Program-made: the position numbers and the translations under genes
The notes under the pieces: model-generated
Database searches by the model: none
Told to the model about the DNA's origin: nothing
The model's input: only the letters and a program-made list of their open reading frames with translations
NCBI GenBank assembly: GCA_024704765.1
Contig: JAKMXF010000365.1
Coordinates: forward strand, 744,001 to 808,000
Direction: 5' to 3'
Origin: Oopsacas minuta
Lineage: Eukaryota > Porifera > Hexactinellida > Lyssacinosida > Leucopsacidae
Length of the DNA: 64,000 nt
Part shown: one piece after another, positions 24,651 through 39,900 of the stretch
Layout: every line of letters starts with the position of its first letter
How positions within the stretch are numbered: position 1 is the first letter of the stretch

Positions 24651-25532
24651 TTAATTTCCGGAATATACAGGTGTCCTCTTCTCTTTAAAAGCTTTCAATC
24701 CCTCTATTCTATCGTTGGTTGGAATAACCTGTGCATAACAAGCCTCCTCAATCTTCAGCCCTGTAGTCAGGTCTGTTTGCATACCAGCGTTAATAGCTTG
24801 TTTAGCCAGCTTCACTGCTATAGGGCCATGTGGTATTATTTGGTTAGCAATATCTAATGCTTTCTGGAATGCTGCATCTCTCTTTTCATTTTGCTTAACT
24901 ACATACTGTGCTATACCAGCTTCATATGCTTCAGTCCCTGACAATACTTTAGCAGTGAAAATCAGTTCTTTTGCTTTAGCAGAGCCAATCAATCTCGGGA
25001 GTCTCTGGGTGCCTCCTCCCCCTGGAATAATAGCTAATCTTGTCTCTACCAGTCCTAGCCTAGCATCTGACGATGCAACCAGGAGATCACCCGCGAGAGC
25101 TATTTCTAGACCCCCTCCAAGAGCAGCTCCGTCTAGAGCGAAAATAACTGGTTTGTGAAGATTCTCAATTCTTTGTGAAGACATTCTAAACTGAGATACT
25201 AGTCCAGCTACTTTATCCTGAGGGATAGTAAGACGCTCCTTCAGATCAGCTCCAGCACAGAATATCCCTGGCACAAGAGAGCGGAATATGACAGCTCTTA
25301 CCTTACCCTCATCATGCTCAAGATCTGACAGAATTGCAGTCAGTCTAGATATCAGCCCAATACTAAGAGAGTTCTTTGCTTCAGGCCGATTAAACCCAAT
25401 AATAGCAATCTTACTCTCTGTTATAGTAAGCTCTATCTCTGTGCCAACACCTGTAGTAGAGGAGTAGAAGGGATATGAGTTAACAAGACCTCTGAGAGAT
25501 GTACTGATAAGCCTACGGAATGATAACATCAT
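24651..25532 (-). CDS. AUH: Methylglutaconyl-CoA hydratase (AUH), single exon
   Basis: 293 residues. AUH hydrates 3-methylglutaconyl-CoA to HMG-CoA in mitochondrial leucine breakdown and also binds AU-rich RNA. The first 25-30 residues are Arg/Ser/Leu-rich without acids (LSFRRLISTSLRGLV), a likely mitochondrial presequence. Crotonase-fold landmarks are intact: FCAGADLKER (CoA/oxyanion loop), ALDGAALGGGLEIALAGDL, and GLVETRLAIIPGGGGTQRLP with the two active-site glutamates. The C-terminus reads EEACYAQVIPTNDRIEGLKA and ends with FKEKRTPVYSGN, matching AUH rather than ECHS1. The gene is intronless. It ends only about 155 bp upstream of the HPS5 start codon in the same direction, so it may overlap the HPS5 promoter. 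Confidence 0.93.
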   Translation of the reverse strand: MMLSFRRLISTSLRGLVNSYPFYSSTTGVGTEIELTITESKIAIIGFNRPEAKNSLSIGLISRLTAILSDLEHDEGKVRAVIFRSLVPGIFCAGADLKERLTIPQDKVAGLVSQFRMSSQRIENLHKPVIFALDGAALGGGLEIALAGDLLVASSDARLGLVETRLAIIPGGGGTQRLPRLIGSAKAKELIFTAKVLSGTEAYEAGIAQYVVKQNEKRDAAFQKALDIANQIIPHGPIAVKLAKQAINAGMQTDLTTGLKIEEACYAQVIPTNDRIEGLKAFKEKRTPVYSGN

Positions 25533-25817
25533 TGTAGTAGTAGTAGATAAAAGCTATAGGAACACTGTATTTTGAAATCGAATTTGGACTGTACTTGTAA
25601 GTAATTTTAAGATTTGAATGTTGTATCCGAATTTCACACGATAAAACGCCGTAAATCAGGCTATGTGTACATATACGAGGTAGTTATCAAGTTAATACTT
25701 GTATTTCACTCTTTCACATGGAAATAAAACTGTCATAACGAGTAATTATAAAATAATGAAACAAACAACAAAATTAATAAGAGAATTAAGAAATAATTCA
25801 ATAACTCAGAAAATAGT

Positions 25818-29358
<3,541 letters not shown>

Positions 29359-32300
29359 TCATTGGAAGCTGAAGTCTTTGCTAATGGCTTCTTGAACAGT
29401 TTGATGGCAGTACACATACTGTTTTAACGAGCTCACCATATGAGGACGCTGTACACGAAGTCCTTTCACTGTTTGAAATATATCAACCACTCCTTCATAA
29501 GCCACCTGCTCAAGTATCATATATATTGACAAGAAGGTACCAGTACGTCCCATACCATCATTACAATGCACAATAGTAGGTTTATCCATACCAATAGAAC
29601 GCTGTAGTCTATATGTATGTATAACCAGCTGTATAATATCACTATGTTGAGGCAGTGAACCTGCTACTGACCAGTTAGGTAAGCTCAGCTGATAAACTTT
29701 CTGCTTCTGAGTACCTGAACTAACCAAGTACTCACGTTGTCTGAATGGTCCTAGCTCAAGTTCATCCACAAATGATACCTGTAGATTCTTTATAGTTAGC
29801 ATTTCAGTGCTAGTAGGCCAGTAGTGAGCACACATCTCCTTACCATCCTCGTACAGATTAGTTAGCATTACGATTAATGACGCATTGGATGATACTACCA
29901 TTGACCAGAATTGAGGTACTGTGTGTTCAAGAGGGCCCTGTGTAGCTATGAAAGCACGTCTCTGCATAAAGCTATCTATATAGCTAGCATTTATATAATC
30001 AGATGTCTCTCCAGTTAGCCTAATGTCAAGGGAAACTCTGAAAAGGTTGTTAGGGAGCTTGTCTTCATATCTGTTCTTTGGAAGGTTGACAGGGTGTTTG
30101 GCATCTGACACCTGTTCAGGAGTAGGGTCAGGACAAGCTTGTACTAAAGAGTCAAAGAGTTCCTTGTAGTGGTTGGAAGTAGTATCCACAGACCGGTTCA
30201 TGAAACTGTAAAATAAGTTGTAAATTCGTGTAAGTAAGAAGTTAGTGAGTGTTGTCGTTGAGTATTTACCAAAGTGGGGTGCAGAGTCTTGCAAATGCTT
30301 GCCGGACACCCCACTTTGGGAGGTTGTACTGTACCGTTATTACCAACTCGAATATAAATGGCCATTAATATCGTATTATCGAATTATGTAAAACTGGTAA
30401 AACGGAAGTTGACTGAAATTCAAATATGTCTAAGAAAGTTGAAATAATTATGTTATCAAGTTATACGTATTTCTGAAAACTTACTTGCAAGTGAGAGAGA
30501 AGTTTTGCTTCTGTATGCTGGTATCAGTACGGTTAACTTGATCCAGTAATGCTCTGTAGATGAAGCAGTATTGCTCAGCAGTAGAAATGAAGTTTGTTCT
30601 TTCTGCTCTTAAACGTTGTATCAATTCAAACACGTTCAACTCACTAGGTTCAAGCTTTATCAGTTCTAGCCACAATTCGAATAAAACTAGGAACAATCCG
30701 CATTGATCAGATCCATCGGGGCAGTGTAGAAGGAGAGGTGGATAAGGTTCAGAACTTGCTGTATGATGTCTATATTAAGAAATATTAATTAGAAAATCTA
30801 GTTTCTTATAACTTCAATTAATAAATCCAAATCCAATGCATTCAATCACTATATGTATTAATCAACGAGTAAATTACATAAAACAAGTCTAATAAAATTA
30901 CCTGTGAACTTTGGTAATGAACTGCCATAAGAAGTGTGGATGTAACGGCAGAGAGTTCTGAGGCCAAATAGTAAAATGGAGCTGAGTTACTATACGTTTA
31001 CTAGTACCAGTACCAGGAGAAGTTACAGTAAAATTCCTCTGAATAAGATGCCCAAATATTTGAGAACTATCATGTGTAACTTGAATATTATCAAATTCAG
31101 CTGTCTCTCCCGCATCGGGCCAGTATATTTCACAAGTGGAAGCACAAGGTTCGGGACTCAGCATAACTATAACAGTACTACCTTGTTGCCATACCATCTG
31201 CCAGAAGGAATTAATTGTAGCAGACAATGGGCCCTGTGTAGTGATATATGAAAATGTCAACCAATCCTGATCAATTAAGCTAGCATTAATGTAATAGGAG
31301 TCTTCCAGACGGACACGATTGCAATCATATGGACATATATTGGGTTGTCTAAAAGATAATAGATAAATCAATATTCATAGGACAAGCCACAGTACTACTT
31401 AGCTAACATAATGACTAAATAACTGACTTAAATTTCGGGTTTACTAATTAACCGATAAGTAAGCAGAAATAGTTATGAATATAGATATCGATAAAGCTTA
31501 ATTAATAGCACAAGTATGATAAATCTGAGTCTGGATAGTACACGGAAATCATAATGCACAATGGGAGATATTATCCAATGAACATTTTAACAGATAACTT
31601 AGAAAGAAGTAACACACAACAACGATCGATTAATGCTAATTACACATTCTAGATGTAACGATAATATTTTCAATGTAGTTAGTGGAATTAGTATGAAGAT
31701 TCAAACAATGCACGATACATTATTAACTGACACATACCTATTCTTCTTCTTATTCTCAGGTAGTAGTCCCACTGTGGCCTCTCGTAATAGGCCTCTACGT
31801 AGGTCAGCAAACTCCTCTTTAGCCAACTGACAGTTATTATATAAGTGTTGATCCAGACAAGGTTTGAGATGACGTAGAGGTATCTTACTGTTACGTATAC
31901 GATCTTCTGTTAGCTCACCGACAGCTTGTTCGCGGCCTTCATCACTGGTGTGACTGTGAGATCTGTTATAGATGCAAAAGTTAGTAAATATAAACTAGTA
32001 ATGTCAATATGTCAACTATATCTCTTACCTATTGTCAGATATCCCTGAATCCCTCTCTGTTTCGTATAGAGAGAGGCGGGGAGGAGTTATCTTGATGGTC
32101 CTCTTTGGTGGAGTCAGCTGGAATTCTCCTCCTGCATTCTTAGAAGCTTTCCTGCTTCTAGATCGTCCCCTGAATAGAGCTACCATTAGACAGCATATTA
32201 TCACCAGAGCAAAGTAGATGAGTACAGCCAGTAGGATTATGAGGATGAGGGGGAGTTTTATGAGCAGACTATCTTCAACATGAGCTAAGAAATAATCTGA

Positions 32301-35300
32301 AGTATTATCTAGTTGCCTATAAATAGCTATATAAGTATTTACCTTGATGTGTGCCAGTTTCTATCAATTCTATACAGTTTATTCCATATTCGTTCCTTGC
32401 ACATAAATGAACGAAATAGTTTTGATTTCCATCCAGCTCTAGAGTTATTCTGTTTTCAAATGAGAGAGGCACATTCTTATTTACCACCATTTCATCATCT
32501 TTATACACCTCTATTATATAAGAGAGAGATACGTTTGAAGTGTGTTTTGATTCCAAAGTTCTCCAAGTGAGGAACAGTTGCCTCAGTTCAACCCATTTTA
32601 TATATAATTGTAGATTAGTAACTACAGGGGGACCTGCTTGTGTACTAGTTGTACTCTTTATTGACACTGTAGCATTTGAGAAAGAATAGGTGAGACGCAA
32701 GTTGTGTCTACAGGGGAGAGTAGTAAATTTGGATACATTTCGGATATGAAAATCAGATAGTGCTGACAGATTTATATGATATTTGCAAGAATACTACATT
32801 TCCATAGCATCATATATTTCTATAAAATTACGTAATATACATAGTGTAATGCTCAAATAAAGTTCAACAGCTGTAATTAATAATTTCGCTAGTACCAAGT
32901 TGTGTTGTATGTTATTTCTCATTACTTACTGGATAGTAATTAAGGCAGGTTAATAAGCAATAATTTGTAGCCAAGATTTCTGCTACATAACCAATAACGA
33001 AGGAGTTATTAGCAAAACTGCCGTAAAATATCTCGTAATTATATCATATCAATGTGTAGTCTAAGCTAGCAAATATTATTAATATAAATATGTTAATACA
33101 CATGGCATAGCCGCATAAGGGAAAATGCTGAATAAACTAGTATAGAAAGTGACTAACGCAGAGAAATATTGTAAAATAATTGCATTGTGGACTAAGCCAG
33201 TTGAATACTTAACATAGTATTGGATGGTGATTTGTTTGTACAATTGTAATAGGAGCCATAGTTCTCCTGTGGGTAATTATCTGCTAAATTGCATTCCAGT
33301 GTATATTACAATATATTATCCGTCAATTATGATGTCTATAAGCAAAATGCTTATGGTCATGAATCAAACAAGTTGAACTGGGGTAACGTATCCGAAGTAA
33401 CAAACAAAACAATAGTCTGGGGGTCATTATATGAAAACGAATAAGGACAAGTTTACAGAGATAATAAATGTAATTCTAGAGAGCGTAACGACACATATTG
33501 AATCTGTACAAATTATGTTTAACAGCCTGAAATAATGATTAAGATAACTAGCGAGTATGTTACATGGGGAAATGTAGATATTATTTAGTCTTCAGTAAGC
33601 TTATATTCAAAGAAGACATTGATAACACATCATTGTCTTCTTTGGGAGAAGAATAATGGAATTAGTTCAATTATTCTCATATTAGGATAAGTAGAGTTGT
33701 AAATTTTCTTGTGAGAAAGTTTTGTTTACATGAGAGGGCCAGAATTTATAAAATGTAGACTACTCCCTTTTCCGGTTGCAATTAAGAGAGTCTATATGTG
33801 AGTAAAGCCCATATGGGGGGTGTATGGAGGTAACTATGTGATCAAATATGCTAATATCTCAATTACAAAATTCAATAAAATAGTTGGAATCTCTGCACTA
33901 CTCTGCGAATATGAAGTCGGATATAAGATAGTACTAATTAATTGATTTTTACAATTTACACTATAAACTTAAGCCACGCTTTTTAGCTGTAAATGTATCC
34001 TACATATGAACAGGTGTTATTATAAAATTTATTCTTAAATCAGGTAAACAAATACATTGATTGTCTCTTATACACATGTTTACCAAAATAATAAATACTC
34101 AAATTAAACAACCAATATATGGCAAAACTTAATACCTGAGTGGTTGAGATCATATATTAACTAGACTTACCGTCTCTATAATTATACCATATTATAGAGA
34201 TAGTAAGACTACGATATCAACTCCCACTCACTACAACCTACTGACTATTCAAATCTGTTTATTTATCATTAATTCATTGTCAAGATGCCAGGACATCAGC
34301 GATTTACAAACCATCAAATATTTAATTAGTAGTTATTCTGTGCTATTTATATATTCACGTAATTGTATCAGTAATAATACGTATTGAGAATAAGAGAAAT
34401 AAATAATTACCGGTGGTAAGGTAGAAGGTCATTTATCCTAAGAGTATGATTGAATTGTAGGTTATCTGTATCCAATACTGTTACGATATCACTCAATTCT
34501 ACATTTCTACTCTCTTCAGTGCATTGTTCTGTACCAGCAAGGTATTTAGAACAGAGAACTAGAAAGTAGCTAGATATCGGCATTGTATGTACATTTGTCT
34601 GCCAATCAAGTTGGATACCATCCCAGGAATTGCTACTAGATTGAATAGCAATTAGAGGATTTTGTGTAGAATATTCAAATGTAATGGAATATGTCACAGA
34701 ACTGATCACAGTGCTATTGTTACGTATAGCTATACATTTGTAGTTACCCTCTCCGTATTGCAGCAGATCTATTTTTGTAAGATTTTGAGTGTTTGATACC
34801 TAAAAGATATATGAATAAGTGCTATTGTTGCTACAATTATATTCAGATCAAATGAGTATCAGGTGAGTAGTATTCGGATAGATAAATGATTGCTGATGCA
34901 GCTTGTATTAAATATTACATCATAAATATTTGAGGTCGTGTGATAGACTGATACATTATAAACAAACACAAATATCTAAGAACAAACACTTTTTATAGAA
35001 AATAAGCATAACAACCTACTCGTATGTAAATCTAATCAGAAAGTCATTAATGTAATTTCATTGGATTTTATGAAATTTAATTAGAAATCCTAAGTATAAA
35101 TTGAATCGCTTATAATGCACAAGATATTTGTACTGGAGACATGTTTCGCATGGCAAATACTGCGAAAAGGCATAAGTTGGCCATAATAAGCTAGCTATAA
35201 CAAAAAGTTCTAATATATCCTACCAGTTTGTCTGTTCCATTTACTATACGACTCCAGTTGTAATTAGCTGCCCCATCGGCCTCACAAGAAATCTCTTCAC

Positions 35301-35515
35301 TCCTGGAAAGATCATAAACTATATTTTCTAAAATAAGAACAAAGAATGAATATTTATATCAGTAAATTAGAGTAAATAGAGAAAATTGATATCAAAATTC
35401 ACTCACCTGGAAGATTCGTTTGTATAATACTTGCGAGAACCACAGTTTTCCCAATCCAGATTGAAATGATTATGAAAGAAATACAAAAGCACTGTGCGAG
35501 ATATCTATAATGCAT
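29359..35515 (-). CDS. Receptor-type tyrosine phosphatase with degenerate catalytic domains, 9 coding exons
   Basis: Exons complement(29359..30205, 30485..30769, 30902..31348, 31738..31962, 32029..32284, 32343..32707, 34411..34799, 35224..35327, 35407..35515) give 1008 residues. In order: a signal peptide (residues 1-28), an Ig domain (SCEADGAANYNWSRI...GNYKCIA), about two fibronectin III-like domains, one transmembrane helix near 330-352, and tandem PTP domains D1 (about 420-725) and D2 (about 740-1005). D1 lacks the catalytic set: KNRY reads KNRQ, WPD reads WPQ, and the P-loop HCxxGxxR reads HCPDGSDQ (Cys648 kept, Arg replaced by Gln654). D2 keeps KNRY and HCNDGMGR but has no WPD aspartate. 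Usual receptors keep D1 active. A LAR-type receptor turned pseudophosphatase is my reading; the orthologue is not assigned. Confidence 0.9.
32708..34410. other. Receptor phosphatase intron 3
   Basis: A 1.7 kb AT-rich intron between two ectodomain exons. I searched for nested frames as seen in other host genes and found none on either strand. Confidence 0.65.
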
Positions 35516-36914
35516 TGTGACCAGTCTTAGAATAAATTTGCCGATAATCAAACAATTCTCAATAAACGTGTGTAATTCAATTAATATGGATTTCTTCAAT
35601 AAACAGTTGCTTATATAGCGTCTCCACTACTTACACTACTTGTAGATTCACTATAGTCCAGACTATGGCCAGTAGGTAGTTAGATTAATTAATTAATTCA
35701 TGAAGGTGGATTGTGGACATTTACTGTTCAGTGAGAATATAAATATACTCCACACTATCGCCAGATTATGCTAGACACGTGCAAGTGTGTCCCACTAGCC
35801 ACTGCAGATTTTGCATGATAATAACAACATTATTTGTGGGCTTTGTTAAAGACTGTTGGGGGCAATAATTGGTTTATTAAGTATACACTAAACTCTCATG
35901 TAAATATATTTCTGTAAAATGAACTAAATTCAATATAATTATTTAATGATCCTACACATTTATATTTATTCTGTGCATTTAGTAGCAGGGTCGTCGTGTC
36001 AATTAGATTTCTATCCATCCGCCTAAGGCGGTGGTTCCTAGGGGTGTATTGGGGGGAACGTGAAGGCGCTTCTTTATGGAATATTTGGATTATTTAACTA
36101 TATTTTTCAGTTTAGAAAGTAGAGTTCCATTTATAGCCAACATTTTATTAGCAAGTAATATATTTTTGTATTATCAATTTTTTGTGTAAGTATCGTTTAC
36201 ATGTGGAAATGATGTGTTCCTTCGATTTTCAGCTATAAAGTGCGTATCAAATAAGGTGGCATCCACGATTTTACTTAGAATTTCCATTTTTAGTGTAAAT
36301 ATCTTGTATTTCATAAGATGCTAATGTAAACAAGTCTGGAATACTAGGACATCAAAAGGCGTCGATTATATCACATAAGAGGAGCAAAATTAGTGGAAGG
36401 GGCAGTGTTTAGTAGAGTTCCCTTACTTTTATACTTAGGAATACACCTCTGGTGGTTCCTAACCATTTTCACTCGTGGACATCCTATATACCAATTTTAC
36501 AACATTCTGTGGGCCCCCTCTCATATACTGCAATCCTGCTATCGTCCGTGAACCATCAATGGGTTAATGGATCCCAGGTCGGAGGTTGGTTAAGCACCCC
36601 AAAGAGGACTTAGGGTGTGCTCGGGGCAGGTAAATCGTTATACATTAATCAAACAAATTCTTGGATAATATTCAAATATAAACATATAGGGGATTGCTTT
36701 CATTTAAATATATAGATCCTATACATCTTTCCCAATAGAATAAAATGACAGAGTTAATGAATTGAGAAATATACAAATCAAATATGAAACAACATTGTAC
36801 AATCTGAACAATAATATCAAAACATGCTTGAATTCTAAAAATGCTACAAATATTAAAATTAAACAAATTCTTTCCCCGCAAAAGAGATTAAATCTTTCTG
36901 TTTGGATGACTAAA
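35516..36914. other. Spacer between the receptor phosphatase and ARAP
   Basis: 1.4 kb holding the phosphatase promoter region and the ARAP 3' UTR. Besides the MITE at 36449-36599 there is a G-rich patch near 36014-36075 with a near-palindrome (CCGCCTAAGGCGG). It may be the end of another decayed element. No gene is recognised. Confidence 0.55.
36449..36599. mobile_element. hAT-like MITE, second copy of the 22053 family
   Basis: Left end GTGGTTCCTAACCATTTTCA parallels the copy at 22053 (GCGGTTCGCAACCCTTTTCA). Near the right end CGTCCGTGAACCATCAATGG and GGATCCCAGGTC parallel CGTGCGTGAACCGCCAAGGG and GGACCCCAGGTT in that copy. The right end in complement is GGTGCTTAACCAACC. No open frame. Confidence 0.6.
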
Positions 36915-39900
36915 TTAATAAATTTCAGAATTATTCAGATTGCCACTGGTAAAGCTTGAAGAGTTCTTGTGTGGACTGGGATACTGCCTCCTAGGGCTGA
37001 CACTTCCAACCGGTTTGCTATCGCCCTTAATAGAATATGTAAGACTCTTAGCACCGTTAGGATATTTTGCATGTAGAAAAGAAGCAATGAATTTGTACAT
37101 TTCCTGTTCTGTATCAGCACAGAGGAACCGGTTAGTGTCATAACTACTTCTCTGTAACCAGAACCCCCATTTTGTTGGAGGATTCTTAGAAATGTCAGAC
37201 TGCAAAAGACCGCAGAAAAGAACATAATCTAGTTTTGTAGTATGAGGTCCATCTTTGAATAAGCTTTTTCCTTCCTTTTGTGAAAACAACCATCCTCCAT
37301 TTACCCAAAATATATATTTCTTCCAACGAGTCTTGTCTTTCATGTAAAGAGAAACCCTGTCAGTTCGTGTAGTTTGGAAATCACATATTCTCCTTATTAG
37401 AGAATTTACTTTGATGCTAAGATAGTTGTTCTTATTCGACCAACTGGATACCACAACCAGTATCTGTTCATCTGGATGTACTACCCTCTCACATTCGTTA
37501 TTACCTAGAATTTCATAAAGAGCTAGATTTTCCATGGTAAGAAACTTCTTACTCACACAAGAGTCAAACACTTCTTGTGCAGTTGTCAGAATAGAAACCT
37601 TCATCGTGGTAGGCTCTCCATGCTTGTCATCTATAAATATTGTTATTAGGAATTCATTTGATTCAACTCTACTCCAAGTTTTCTTCTTCTCGCTCTCTTG
37701 TGCTTCTTTCATCCTCTGGATTGCGTCCTCGACTTTACGTTTCTGATCTGAGTCATTCTTAACGTCAAACAACCACTCATAATGTCCTATCAGAATATTC
37801 ATCAGGTTTACCTAAGAGGAGATATATAGCGTTTAATTAAAATCAAACGTTCCATGCTAGATGGGAAATTGATTACTCAGATCATACAAGCTGTATGAAA
37901 TGGTGGTAGGGAAAATTAATGTACAAAATTGAAAAAGCAGGTACTGGAAAATTTCGTTAATTTTACACCCTATCTAATTCAGTAATAAATTCTTACTTCC
38001 TTCTCTGTTTCACTCAAAATTAACATCTCGTTAATAGGCTGAGAAGACTGACCAGCTCCTCTTATGTTAGGACCAAATACAAGAGCCAAGTTAGGTACTC
38101 CCATTTTATTCTTTGACTCTAATTGAGATACTCTATACAGATGTTGACATATCATCATGAGAGTGTTTTTATTCTCTTTAGGCAATTTATTCACAAATTC
38201 AAACAGTGCATACATCTTGTCGTTATGAGATTGTAATTCAGATACACTGATGAAGTTCTGATGAAGTTCTGTAGTGAGGAGGGACTGAGGGAGAGCACGG
38301 AGGAAACGCTTCAACACACCTGCTACGTCATGAACTGTGAATACTTCTGGGTTGATTACAAGACTCCTACAATCCTGATCAAATTGTAGAGTTAGGTCAT
38401 CTATCTGTTTAGATCGTCCACTAACTCTGTAGAGTCCTATATCTTCCATCCCATCCTCTTCAATAAACTCAATACATTTACAGATCAGGAGAGGCACACC
38501 TGCCCTGGTGTACTGTTGTTCATCTAAAGGCACTCCAAATACTTGAGTTCTCTTCAAAACCTACACACACACACACATAATTATAACATCAAACCATGTA
38601 TATGCACTATGGATGTGTTCAAGTGAATATTATTTCTCAATGAATACTAGAGTTACATATAATATCATGACGTCACAACATACCTGATACCAGAGTTTAG
38701 CCTCTTCATGAGACTCAGCTTGGAAGGAGTATGTTCTCTCCTGGGTAATAACTTGGAAGGATATAGTGAGTTCTTTAGCTGCAGATGAATCTGGATCAGC
38801 TGGCGGCTGGATAGAGAGACATGACTGTAACTGTAGCCTCTCTGGTTCTGCCTTATCAAGAGATAGTTTCACCAGAACACGACTTTTCAAATAGCAGAAA
38901 CGTCTCTTCCAAGCAGCAGTGAGGCTTGTTCGTATCTCCAGATAGCCCCATTTGTCAAATCCGTGCAGCTGGAAAACATCTGGGTTAATGACATTACTCA
39001 GTTGTTTCTGCCAATTCATCATCTCTGAATTGGTTAGAGTAGCGAATGCGTATATAGCTGGCTTTGAAGTTATGAGCTCAAACACATGAGGGAATTTGGT
39101 AGCTTCCTGATGATCTGGAAGATCTTTAGACTCTTGGACTAGTAGTATCTCAGAGGATAGAATCTCTCCCTCTGGATCTAAGTCTTTCTCTGATTTTAAG
39201 ATAGAGAGTCCCTCTTGTGTGAGCACAAAGAACCGCTTCTGCCAGATTGGACGCAACTGAGGTCTCCCGTGTCCCTAAATAATGAATACAACTTAAATCA
39301 ATAGGGTAACTATAATTATTATAAGAAGCTCAGAACAATTAAATACGATAAGAGTAACTATAGCCTACTAAGTTACCTTACCTTAATAGTAGCAGGAGAG
39401 TACTTATGCATACATCCAGATAGATGACACCTCTCTATTGTACTAGTGAACTCCTTACTAATATCATTCCTCCATTGAGACAACAATTCATGATGTAGCA
39501 GTCTATCTGTAGCTTTAGACAGCTGTAACGGAGTACAGGCAGGCTGTCCAGGTATACGCGGTACAGGATCACAATAACTAGGATTAGCACCTTGTAGGAT
39601 AAGATGTAGTGTCTCACTAAGAGTTCCATTAAGTGCTGCTTCACATAATGCTGAGTGAATCTCTACCTGCTCGTCAATAGTATTATCAGATACTGAAGAT
39701 TTCATGCCTTTCTTTAGCCAGGCCTTTTCTTTGTATTTTGCAGTTATGAATGCCTTTCTGATGTCAGTATGTTCATCAACTGACATCTTCTCTCCGTGAT
39801 ATCTGTCTAAGTATAATTTATTCACTTCATCGTTACCTAGACAGATAAGCAACTCCACAAGGGTTGGTGTCCAGACGGTCTGGTCTAGATCCACTGACCG

